Of a stretch of 64,000 nucleotides of DNA, positions 17,716 to 25,116 are shown one piece after another. Source of the stretch: CBDCGS01 sp965216915 (GTDB taxonomy: Bacteria; Pseudomonadota; Alphaproteobacteria; UBA828); assembly GCA_965216915.1 (NCBI GenBank), contig CBDCGS010000011.1, positions 496,001 to 560,000 of the forward strand. The letters run 5' to 3'. Within the stretch, counting starts at the first letter, position 1. Each line of letters starts with the position of its first letter. The position numbers were made by a program, and so were the translations under genes. The notes under the pieces were generated by a model. It was not told the DNA's origin. It did no database searches and saw nothing but the letters and a program-made list of their open reading frames with translations.

Positions 17716-18801
17716 ATGGTCTCTTTTCAATGTGCGAGGTTACTCAGCAGGTATTTCGTCGTCGTTTGTCTAATTTGCCTGTTCGTAGGCACTAGTGCTG
17801 CCACTCCCCTCGAAGACGGGTACGTTGCTTACGAGAACCGCGACTACGAAAAGGCCCGCCGATTGTGGCTTCCACTTGCCTCGCAGGGGAATGCCTACGC
17901 CCAGTCTGCCTTAGGCACTATGCACTTTTTTGGTCATGGCGTGCCCAAGGACTACGCAGAGGCGGTTCGCTGGTTTCGGATGGCCGCCGAGGGAGGGAAC
18001 ACGCACGCACAAAATTACCTCGGTGCTATGTACGTGGATGGTCTCGGAGTGACGAGAGATCTGGTTGAGGCTCATAGATGGTTTAGCATTGCGGCGGAGT
18101 TAGGGTACGCCGCGGCGGCTAAGAACCGGAAAGCTATCTCCAAGCGGATGACGCCTCCCGAGATCGCCGAGGCGAAAATGCGCGCGAGGGCTTGGCTTGA
18201 CAACACGCCAGGGTCGACGAGTCCCAAGAGGAATGAATGTGTGGAAGCATACGCCAAAGCTGGTCCCGGCACCTGGTCCCCACTAAAAAAACCGAAGAAA
18301 TCATACACGAGAGAAAGCCGGCGGATTTTATCAATCTGTCACAAGATGGCGGAATCGGGTGACTCGGCTTCGCAGCGGACTCTTGGAGAAATGTACCGAT
18401 CGGGATTGCGCGTAAAAGGGGATTATACAGAGGCGATAAAATGGTATCGAAAAGCCGCGAAACAAGGCGATTTGGATTCAATGTATAACTTGGGAGTTAT
18501 TTACACCGTTCCTCGTCGCAACCTAGTCAAGGCGGTCAAGTGGTACCGAAAGGCGGCGGACCGAGGTTATGTTCCGGCGCAGCACGGGCTTGGCGAGAGA
18601 TACTATTATGGTTCAGGAGGGGTATCAAAAGACCTTGTGAAGGCGCATGCCCTCTTCAATATCGCGGACATGCAAGGCTACAAATACGGAGCAAAACGGC
18701 GTGACAAGATTACTAAGAAAATAACCCCCGAAGAGCTTTCCGAGGCGCAACAATTGGCCGGCGAGTGCTCGGAGAAAAACTACAAGAACTGCGGGTTCTG
18801 A
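17716..18801 (+). CDS. Exported Sel1-repeat protein
   Basis: 361 aa with a signal peptide (core YFVVVCLICLFVGTSA, cleavage after about residue 30). It holds about five Sel1-like helical repeats in two blocks: roughly residues 55-130 (SALGTMHFFGHGVPKDYAEA, YLGAMYVDGLGV) and 215-340 (TLGEMYRSGL, AIKWYRKAAKQGD, GLGERYYYGSGGVSKD). Such repeats are protein-interaction scaffolds. A linker with several Cys residues separates the blocks. GC content and codon use are clearly lower than in neighbours, and it sits next to an IS3 element, suggesting acquired DNA. GGGAG precedes the ATG by 7 nt. The 248 bp upstream contain only repeats. Partner unknown. Confidence 0.85.
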   Translation: MVSFQCARLLSRYFVVVCLICLFVGTSAATPLEDGYVAYENRDYEKARRLWLPLASQGNAYAQSALGTMHFFGHGVPKDYAEAVRWFRMAAEGGNTHAQNYLGAMYVDGLGVTRDLVEAHRWFSIAAELGYAAAAKNRKAISKRMTPPEIAEAKMRARAWLDNTPGSTSPKRNECVEAYAKAGPGTWSPLKKPKKSYTRESRRILSICHKMAESGDSASQRTLGEMYRSGLRVKGDYTEAIKWYRKAAKQGDLDSMYNLGVIYTVPRRNLVKAVKWYRKAADRGYVPAQHGLGERYYYGSGGVSKDLVKAHALFNIADMQGYKYGAKRRDKITKKITPEELSEAQQLAGECSEKNYKNCGF

Positions 18802-18921
18802 GTGCCGTTGCAAGCCTTGCCGCGGACCACCACCACCTTACCGAAACAGCGGCCTCTTCGCTGATCCGACCAGTACGTGCTTGAACGCAGGCAGTTTTGG
18901 CGGGGGTTTGTGAGCGCGGCG

Positions 18922-18935
18922 AAAACGACCGTTTT
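18922..18935 (+). repeat. Short dispersed repeat AAAACGACCGTTTT, copy 3
   Basis: Third copy, in the 236-bp gap between the Sel1 protein and the CoA-transferase. Confidence 0.4.
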
Positions 18936-19000
18936 GAGCGTAGCGGGTCTCTTCATGCCAATTGTGGATCAACTGGGTCCTGAACCTAGCACCGCCCTCG

Positions 19001-19040
19001 ATTGACAGGCTGGCGAAAGCCCGGTTTTCTGCCGGCCATG
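19001..19040 (+). promoter_or_regulatory. Candidate promoter for a leaderless CoA-transferase transcript (repeat copy B)
   Basis: TTGACA at 19002-19007, a 17-nt spacer, then TTTTCT at 19025-19030, which places transcription start at about 19037-19038, on or next to the ATG at 19038. No Shine-Dalgarno is seen before this ATG. The same arrangement occurs at 15189-15226. The -10 match is poor, so this is inference. Confidence 0.4.
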
Positions 19041-20258
19041 ACGGAGTCCCCGAACCAAGACGCGTTGCCACTCGCCGGCGTGCGGGTCATCGACCTTGCG
19101 ACGTTTATCGCGGGGCCGTTCACCGCGGCGGCGCTCAGTGAGTTCGGCGCGGAGGTCATCAAGGTCGAGCAGCCCGGGGGCGGCGACCCGCTGCGCAAGT
19201 TCGGCTCGCCGAGCGAGCGCGGTGATGGCTATGCCTGGCTCTCCGAGCAGCGCAACAAGAAGTCCGTCACGCTCGATTTGCGTCAGCCCGAGGGTGCGGA
19301 GCTTTTCAAGCGCCTCGTCGCGACCGCCGATGTGCTGTGCGAGAATTTTCGCCCCGGCACGCTGGAGAAATGGGGGCTCGGCTGGGATGTGCTGAGCGCC
19401 GTCAACCCCGGCCTCGTGATGGTACGAATCTCCGGCTATGGCCAAACCGGGCCCTATCGCGACCGCCCCGGCTTCGCGCGCATCGCGCATGCCTTCGGCG
19501 GGTTGACCTATCTCACGGGCATGCCAGGCGGGCCGCCGCTGACGCCGGGCTCGACCTCGCTCGCCGATTACATCACCGGGCTCTATGGCGCCTTCGGCAC
19601 CATGATCGCGCTGAAGAGCCGCGAGGAGACGGGGCGCGGGCAGGTGATCGATGTTGCGCTCTACGAATCGATCTTTCGCGTGCTCGACGAGATGGCGCCG
19701 CTTTACGTCGCCCAGGGGTTCGTTCGTCCACCGCTCGGGCTGATGACCAGCAATGTCTGCCCGCACGGGCATTTCGAGTGTGCCGACGGCAAGTGGGTCG
19801 CGATCGCGTGCACGAGCGACAAGATGTGGGTTCGCATGTCCGGTGTGTTGGGGCGGCCCGAACTCGGCGAGGACCCGCGCTATGCGACGAGCGCGAAGCG
19901 GGTTGAGAACCGCGACGAGGTGGAGGGCATGGTCTCGGCGTTTACGCTCTCCATGCCGCGCGACCAGGTGCTCGAGAAGACGCTCGCGGGCCACGTGCCC
20001 ATCGCGCCGATCTATTCAATCGCGGAGATCGTGGACGACCCGCAGTATCAGGCGCGCGAAACGCTTGCCGAGATGACCGAGCCCGAGACCGGCGAGCGCA
20101 TCGTCGTCCCCAACGTGATCCCGAAGATGTCGGCGACGCCGGGCCGCATCGCGAGCCTCGGTCCCGCGCTCGGCGCGCACAATGACGAGATCTACGGCGA
20201 TCTGCTGGGTCTTTCGGCCGCGGAGCGCGCGGCGCTCGGCGCCAAGGGCGTCATCTAG
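19038..20258 (+). CDS. CaiB/BaiF family III CoA-transferase
   Basis: 406 aa. Enzymes of this family move CoA between carboxylic acids by a ping-pong mechanism with an aspartyl-CoA thioester. Visible motifs are the opening LAGVRVIDLATFIAGP, the RNKKSVTLDL strand, ENFRPGTLEKWGLG and the region around the catalytic Asp (TSLADYITGLYGAFG). The GQVIDVALYES segment is also typical. Donor and acceptor are unknown: the family includes formyl-, carnitine- and succinyl-CoA transferases and racemases. The ATG at 19038 is preferred over an in-frame ATG at 19002 because the domain starts shortly after it. Confidence 0.9.
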   Translation: MTESPNQDALPLAGVRVIDLATFIAGPFTAAALSEFGAEVIKVEQPGGGDPLRKFGSPSERGDGYAWLSEQRNKKSVTLDLRQPEGAELFKRLVATADVLCENFRPGTLEKWGLGWDVLSAVNPGLVMVRISGYGQTGPYRDRPGFARIAHAFGGLTYLTGMPGGPPLTPGSTSLADYITGLYGAFGTMIALKSREETGRGQVIDVALYESIFRVLDEMAPLYVAQGFVRPPLGLMTSNVCPHGHFECADGKWVAIACTSDKMWVRMSGVLGRPELGEDPRYATSAKRVENRDEVEGMVSAFTLSMPRDQVLEKTLAGHVPIAPIYSIAEIVDDPQYQARETLAEMTEPETGERIVVPNVIPKMSATPGRIASLGPALGAHNDEIYGDLLGLSAAERAALGAKGVI

Positions 20259-20270
20259 GGAGCCACGGCG

Positions 20271-20286
20271 CCCCCCCCCCCCCCCC
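20271..20286 (+). repeat. Homopolymer of 16 cytosines
   Basis: An uninterrupted C16 run 12 bp after the CoA-transferase stop, in the 251-bp gap before the adenylate cyclase. Apart from this tract nothing was recognised in the gap. It may be a slippage-prone site, a small transcript signal, or a sequencing or assembly artefact. Confidence 0.9.
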
Positions 20287-20509
20287 GACGCCCTGGGCGC
20301 CCGCACCCGTCTTGAAAAGAATCACTGGCGAATCGACCCGATCTCCTAAATTAAGAAAGGTATGGCCGACGCCAGAAGATTGCGGACGCGTAGGCGTCGG
20401 ACCGGCCACAAGCGCATCGCGCCGTGCTGCCTGCGTCCCTGCGCAGAGGAGCAGACTTGCAGGATGGTCCCGGCGTGACAAAGGGCACGAAACGTAGGGG
20501 CTGACGGCG

Positions 20510-21904
20510 GTGGTGGACCGAGCGATCGCAATGCCGACGGCCGCCGCGCGGGCTCAAGCGAGCGACGCGGCAGCAGCGCGCCTCGACAAGGCGTTTCGCG
20601 TGGAGATCGTGACCGGGCTGCGCCATGCCATGTGGGTGCGCTGCGGCGCGATCGGCGCGATCGCCATTCTCATCGTCGTGCAAAACCTCGACGCCGGGGC
20701 CGGCGCGGTTCTCTACTACGAGGCAATCCTCTTCGTGTTCGGCCTCTTGAGCGTCGCGCAATATCGGATTGCGCGGGCCCGTGGGGGCGACCTTTTCTAT
20801 CAGGGGTTTTTCGTCGTCGCCGAAATCATGCTGCTCGTGTTCACGGTGCTTCACCCGAACCCCTTCGGTGCGGGCGACGGGCAAACCGCACCGACAATCC
20901 AGATGTATCTCCGCTTCGAGAACTTCCTGTACTTCTTCGTTCTCGGCGCCGGCGTGGTCCTGACCTATTCACCCCGTCTCGTCTTGTTGAACGGCATCGC
21001 GACCGCGGTGCTCTGGACCGTGGCGACCTGGATCGTCGCGTCCTTGCCCGACAGCCGCCTCCTCGCCCTCGGCGCCGATCTCGGGGGTGATTGGCGGCTC
21101 GACTATCTGCACGAGAACGCGGTTCTCGCGGACGCGTGGCTGCAGCAGATTTGCGTCTTCCTCATCTATGCGGGGATCATGGCTGCGCTGGTGCAGCGCG
21201 CCCGTGCGCTCGTGCAGACCCAGGTCGATACCGAGCGCGAGCGCGCCAATCTCGCACGCTACTTCTCGCCCAACATCGTCGATGATCTCGCCCACGCCGA
21301 TCAGCCGCTCGGGCCCGTGCGGCGGCAGGACGTCGCCGTGCTGTTCGCCGATATCGTCGGCTTCACGCGCCTTGCCGAGAACGCGGAGCCGGAGGCAGTC
21401 ATCGGGCTGTTGCGCGCATTCCACGGCCGCATGGAAGCGGCGGTGTTCACCCATGGCGGCACGCTCGACAAATATATCGGCGACGCCGTGATGGCGACGT
21501 TCGGCACCCCCGAAGCCAAACCGGGCGATCCCGCCGATGCGCTCGCATGCGCGCGCGCGATGATCGAGAGCGTGGCGACGTGGAATGGCGAGCGCGCGGC
21601 CGCCGGCGACGAGGCGATCCGCGTTGCGATCGGGGTCCATTACGGGCCGGTCGTTCTCGGCGATATCGGCGGCACCCACCGCCTGGAATTCACCGTCATC
21701 GGCGATACGGTCAATGTCGCGAGCCGGCTGGAACAGCTTGCGCGGCCCCTCGGCACAGCGCTCGTGATCAGCGAAGATCTGGTGGCGGCGGTGAGCCGCG
21801 CCGCGCCGGCAGAGGCATCGTCCCTGCTCGCGGGCTTCGGCGCGCCCACCCCGCAGGCGATCCGCGGCCGCGACGCGCCACTCGCGGTCAGATCGCTCGG
21901 CTGA
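20510..21904 (+). CDS. Membrane-bound class III adenylate cyclase
   Basis: 464 aa. The N-terminal half carries about six hydrophobic segments (for example IGAIAILIVV, AILFVFGLLSV, FLYFFVLGAGVVL, ICVFLIYAGIMAAL). A short linker leads to a cyclase domain (~272-440). Metal-binding Asp residues are in LFADIVGFTRL (~280) and GDAVMATFG (~324), the adenine-selecting Lys in DKYIGDAV, and the transition-state Asn and Arg in TVNVASRLE. All look intact, so conversion of ATP to cAMP is expected. The start is GTG at 20510 or 20513; ATG at 20531 is also possible. Two strong hairpins follow the stop. Confidence 0.88.
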   Translation: MVDRAIAMPTAAARAQASDAAAARLDKAFRVEIVTGLRHAMWVRCGAIGAIAILIVVQNLDAGAGAVLYYEAILFVFGLLSVAQYRIARARGGDLFYQGFFVVAEIMLLVFTVLHPNPFGAGDGQTAPTIQMYLRFENFLYFFVLGAGVVLTYSPRLVLLNGIATAVLWTVATWIVASLPDSRLLALGADLGGDWRLDYLHENAVLADAWLQQICVFLIYAGIMAALVQRARALVQTQVDTERERANLARYFSPNIVDDLAHADQPLGPVRRQDVAVLFADIVGFTRLAENAEPEAVIGLLRAFHGRMEAAVFTHGGTLDKYIGDAVMATFGTPEAKPGDPADALACARAMIESVATWNGERAAAGDEAIRVAIGVHYGPVVLGDIGGTHRLEFTVIGDTVNVASRLEQLARPLGTALVISEDLVAAVSRAAPAEASSLLAGFGAPTPQAIRGRDAPLAVRSLG

Positions 21905-21924
21905 GCTTGCGCTCCAAAAGAAAG

Positions 21925-21952
21925 CCGGGCCGACTGGGGCGAGCCGGCCCGG
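21925..21952 (+). terminator. Hairpin 1 after the cyclase
   Basis: 7-bp stem CCGGGCC / GGCCCGG with a 14-nt loop, followed by AGTCTTTG. Probable terminator between convergent genes. Confidence 0.55.
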
Positions 21953-21967
21953 AGTCTTTGGGGGAGT

Positions 21968-21990
21968 GAGGCCTCGTCGCGCGAGGCCTC
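21968..21990. terminator. Hairpin 2 after the cyclase, direct and inverted GAGGCCTC
   Basis: Two copies of the self-complementary octamer GAGGCCTC separated by 7 nt form a perfect 8-bp stem, followed by TATTT on the + strand. It can serve either of the convergent genes. Confidence 0.5.
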
Positions 21991-22079
21991 TATTTCCGGG
22001 GAGGTTGAATTGGCCTCAGGATAGGCGAACCCGCATGGCGCGTCGGTGACCGCCGTCACAGGCCGGTGGGCCATCGTGG

Positions 22080-22682
22080 TTAACGCAAGCTCTTCGGGGT
22101 GACGTAGCGCACCAGCGTCGCCGCGCCCGGCCGGAGCGTGCGCCAGCTCTCCAGGCCAACCTCGAACGCGGCCAGCGCGGCGGTCGGGAATTTTTCGGAC
22201 AATTGCTTGAGCGCCGGTCCGGCGCCCGGTGCGGCAAGCCCAAGAGCGAGCGCATGAAGCCCGGGATTGTGCCCGACCACCAGCAACGCCTGAGCGTCGA
22301 CGCCCGCGGCATCCAGCGCGCGGATCTCCCCAAGAAGCTCGCTCGGCGAGCCCAGATAGAGCGCCTCCGCCTCGCGCACCGCGGGCGCTCCGCCAAGCCC
22401 CGTACAAAACGAATCGACGGTCTCGCGCGTGCGTCGCGCCGGCGAGGTGAGGATCATGTCGGGAACGAGCTCGTGCGTGCGGCAATAGCCGCCCATCATT
22501 TCGCTTTCGGCGAAGCCACGCTCGACGAGGCCGCGACCGCGGTCGGTGCCGTCGGGCATGCCGGCGACCGCCTTGCCGTGCCGGAGGAGAATGAGGTGTC
22601 GCAGCGTTGCCTCCCTTGCGCGGCCGCCGGCGTCGGCAGTCGGTTGCAATCGGCGAATGCGGCGACCAGAATCGGCCGCCAA
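22080..22682 (-). CDS. sixA: SixA-type phosphohistidine phosphatase
   Basis: Histidine phosphatase superfamily. The RHG motif is in HLILLRHGKAV, the second catalytic His in LVVGHNPGLH, with arginine in SPARRTRET. SixA removes phosphate from phosphohistidine in phosphorelay or PTS proteins. The frame has only TTG starts (22682, 22649) upstream of the conserved domain. The only good ribosome site, AAGGGAGG, is 5 nt before a CTG at 22604, which would give a 174-aa protein starting LRHLILLRHG, the usual size and start for SixA. I therefore suspect CTG initiation. It is divergent from the acyl-CoA synthetase gene. Confidence 0.85.
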   Translation of the reverse strand: MAADSGRRIRRLQPTADAGGRAREATLRHLILLRHGKAVAGMPDGTDRGRGLVERGFAESEMMGGYCRTHELVPDMILTSPARRTRETVDSFCTGLGGAPAVREAEALYLGSPSELLGEIRALDAAGVDAQALLVVGHNPGLHALALGLAAPGAGPALKQLSEKFPTAALAAFEVGLESWRTLRPGAATLVRYVTPKSLR

Positions 22683-22702
22683 CGATAGAGGGAGCGCACA
22701 TA

Positions 22703-24343
22703 ATGGGCCAACGGGGCGTCACCGGAAACCCGTACGAGACCGGGCTCGATCGCAATGATGCGAACCACGTGCCCCTGACGCCGCTTTCGTTCCTGCAACG
22801 CGCGGCGGCGGTCTATCCCGACCATTGCGCCTGGATCCACGGCACGCGGCGCGCGAGCTACGGCGCGTTCTACACGCGCACGCGGCGCCTCGCCTCGGCG
22901 CTCGCCAAGCGCGGCATCGGCAAGGGTGACACGGTGGCCATCATGTCCCCCAACACGCCCGCGATGCTGGAGGCCCACTATGGCGTGCCGATGTCGGGCG
23001 CCGTGCTCAATGCCCTCAACTATCGGCTCGATGGGCCGACACTCGCCTTCATCCTCGACCACGCCGAGGCCAAGGTGCTGTTCACCGATCGAGCGTTCTC
23101 GCCGGTCATCGCCGAGGCCCTCGGCGCCGCCACCGTCAAGCCGCTGGTCATCGATATCGACGACACGCCGGAAGCCGGCGGCGACCTGCTCGGCGCCATC
23201 GAATATGAGGCGTTTCTCGCGGAAGGCGATCCCGATCACGACTGGGCGTGGCCCGCGGACGAGTGGGACGCGATCTCGCTCAACTACACCTCCGGCACGA
23301 CCGGTAATCCCAAGGGCGTCGTCTATCACCATCGCGGCGCCTACCTGAATGCCGTCGGCAACGCGATGACCTGGGCGATGCCGCACCAGCCGATCTATCT
23401 CTGGACATTGCCGATGTTCCACTGCAACGGCTGGTGCTTCCCGTGGACCATCTCGGCCTATGCCGGGACGCATGTGTGCCTGCGCGCCGTCGAGGCGGGC
23501 GCCATCTTCGCGGCGATCGCCGAGCACGAGGTCAGTCACTTCTGCGGCGCACCGATCGTGCTCAACCTCCTGATCAACGCGACCGATGAGCAGCGCCGCG
23601 ATTTCGACCACAGGGTCGAGGTCATGACCGCCGCCGCGCCGCCGCCCGCCGCCGTGATCGCACGCATGGAGGCGTCGGGCTTCCATGTCACCCATGTCTA
23701 TGGCCTGACCGAGGTCTATGGGCCGGTCACGGTCTGCGCGTGGCATGACGAGTGGAGCAACCTCCCGCTGGAGGAGCAGGCGGTCCTCAAATCCCGCCAG
23801 GGCGTGCCCTACGCAACGCTCGACGGCCTGATGGTCGCCGATTCGAAAAGCCTCGCGCCGGTCCCGGCGGATGGTGAGACGATGGGCGAGGTCTTCATGC
23901 GCGGCAACACCGTGATGAAGGGCTACCTCAAGAACCCACAAGCGACCGAGGCCGCGTTTGCGGGTGGCTGGTTCCACACCGGCGACCTCGGCGTGCTTCA
24001 TCCGGATGGCTACGTGCAACTCAAGGATCGCGCCAAGGACATCATCATCTCGGGCGGTGAGAACATCTCGACGATCGAGGTCGAAGGTGCGCTCTACAAG
24101 CACCCCGCGGTGCTCGAAGCGGCGGTGGTGGCCCGGCCGGACGAGAAATGGGGCGAGACGCCCTGCGCCTTCGTGACGCTCAAGGAGGGCGGCACGGCGA
24201 CCGAGGACGAGCTCATCGCGTTTTGCCGCGAGAACCTCGCCCACTACAAATGCCCGAAGACCGTGGTGTTCGGCGCGCTGCCCAAGACATCGACCGGAAA
24301 GGTGCAAAAATTCGTGCTGCGGGAGCGTGCTGCGGCGCTTTGA
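22703..24343 (+). CDS. Acyl-CoA synthetase, DmdB-like medium-chain type
   Basis: 546 aa AMP-forming acid-CoA ligase. The phosphate loop NYTSGTTGNPKGVVYHHRG, the FHCNGWCFPW segment characteristic of this medium-chain/DmdB-like group, HVYGLTEVYGPV, HTGDLGVLHPDGY and the catalytic Lys in TSTGKVQKF are all visible. DmdB activates 3-methylmercaptopropionate, but relatives use short- and medium-chain acids. A DmdC-like dehydrogenase occurs at 11.2 kb, not adjacent. GAGGGAG lies ~8 nt before the ATG. It is the first gene of a four-gene run including the methyltransferase and membrane protein. Confidence 0.9.
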   Translation: MGQRGVTGNPYETGLDRNDANHVPLTPLSFLQRAAAVYPDHCAWIHGTRRASYGAFYTRTRRLASALAKRGIGKGDTVAIMSPNTPAMLEAHYGVPMSGAVLNALNYRLDGPTLAFILDHAEAKVLFTDRAFSPVIAEALGAATVKPLVIDIDDTPEAGGDLLGAIEYEAFLAEGDPDHDWAWPADEWDAISLNYTSGTTGNPKGVVYHHRGAYLNAVGNAMTWAMPHQPIYLWTLPMFHCNGWCFPWTISAYAGTHVCLRAVEAGAIFAAIAEHEVSHFCGAPIVLNLLINATDEQRRDFDHRVEVMTAAAPPPAAVIARMEASGFHVTHVYGLTEVYGPVTVCAWHDEWSNLPLEEQAVLKSRQGVPYATLDGLMVADSKSLAPVPADGETMGEVFMRGNTVMKGYLKNPQATEAAFAGGWFHTGDLGVLHPDGYVQLKDRAKDIIISGGENISTIEVEGALYKHPAVLEAAVVARPDEKWGETPCAFVTLKEGGTATEDELIAFCRENLAHYKCPKTVVFGALPKTSTGKVQKFVLRERAAAL

Positions 24344-24387
24344 CGCCGACCACAAACACGGGAGACGGGAGGAGGAGGCCTGAGCCG

Positions 24388-25116
24388 ATGAACCGAGCGC
24401 TCATGGTTGCGCTCGCCTGCTGCGTTCTGTTGTGGAGCGAAGCGCCCGGCGCGGACGACTTCGAGACCCCGCGCGCGCACATGATCGAGCAGGTCGCGGC
24501 CGATGCCGAACGCACCGCCCAGTGGATCGGCAAGGACCGCCTCGACCCCAAGGTGATGGACGCGCTGGCGCGGGTACCACGCCACGCCTTCGTTCCCGAC
24601 TCTTTGGAGTCGGTCGCCTATGAGAACCGCCCGCTGCCGATCGGCCATGGGCAAACGATCTCGCAGCCCTACATCGTCGCGCTCATGACCGATCTGCTGG
24701 CGCTCGGCGCCGACGACGTCGCGTTCGAGCTCGGCACCGGCTCGGGCTATCAGGCCGCGGTTCTCGCCGAGCTCGTCGCGGAGGTCTACACCGTCGAGAT
24801 CGTTCCCGCGCTCGCCGCGCAGGCGGCGGATCGCTTGCCGGCGCTCGGCTACGACAATGTCACGGTGCGGGCCGGCGATGGCTATCACGGCTGGCAGGAG
24901 CATGCACCGTTCGACGCGATCATCGTCACGGCCGCGGCGAGCCACGTGCCACCGCCGCTGATCGAGCAGCTCAAACCCGGCGGACGCATGGTGATCCCGG
25001 TCGGCAACCCGTTCCACACGCAGCAGCTCATGCTGATCGAGAAGAAACCCGACGGTTCGATCGAGAGCCGGCAGATCCTCACCGTCGTGTTCGTGCCGCT
25101 GACCCGCCCCTCTTGA
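24388..25116 (+). CDS. pcm: Protein-L-isoaspartate O-methyltransferase with export signal
   Basis: 242 aa. Residues 1-22 form a signal peptide (MNRALMVALACCVLLWSEAPGA), so the enzyme probably works in the periplasm, unlike cytoplasmic E. coli Pcm. The body shows RVPRHAFVP, the substrate loop IGHGQTISQPYIVA, the SAM-binding ELGTGSGYQAAVLA, and VTAAASHVPPPLIEQLKPGGRMVIPVG. It would methylate isoaspartyl residues in damaged exported proteins. The GGGAGGAGGAGG ribosome site is strong. The stop overlaps the TTG start of the membrane spermidine-synthase-like gene. Confidence 0.9.
   Translation: MNRALMVALACCVLLWSEAPGADDFETPRAHMIEQVAADAERTAQWIGKDRLDPKVMDALARVPRHAFVPDSLESVAYENRPLPIGHGQTISQPYIVALMTDLLALGADDVAFELGTGSGYQAAVLAELVAEVYTVEIVPALAAQAADRLPALGYDNVTVRAGDGYHGWQEHAPFDAIIVTAAASHVPPPLIEQLKPGGRMVIPVGNPFHTQQLMLIEKKPDGSIESRQILTVVFVPLTRPS

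Noticed and set aside
20312..20497. 61-codon + strand frame in the gap before the cyclase
   Set aside because: No ribosome site, no recognisable family, and an equally open minus-strand frame overlaps it.
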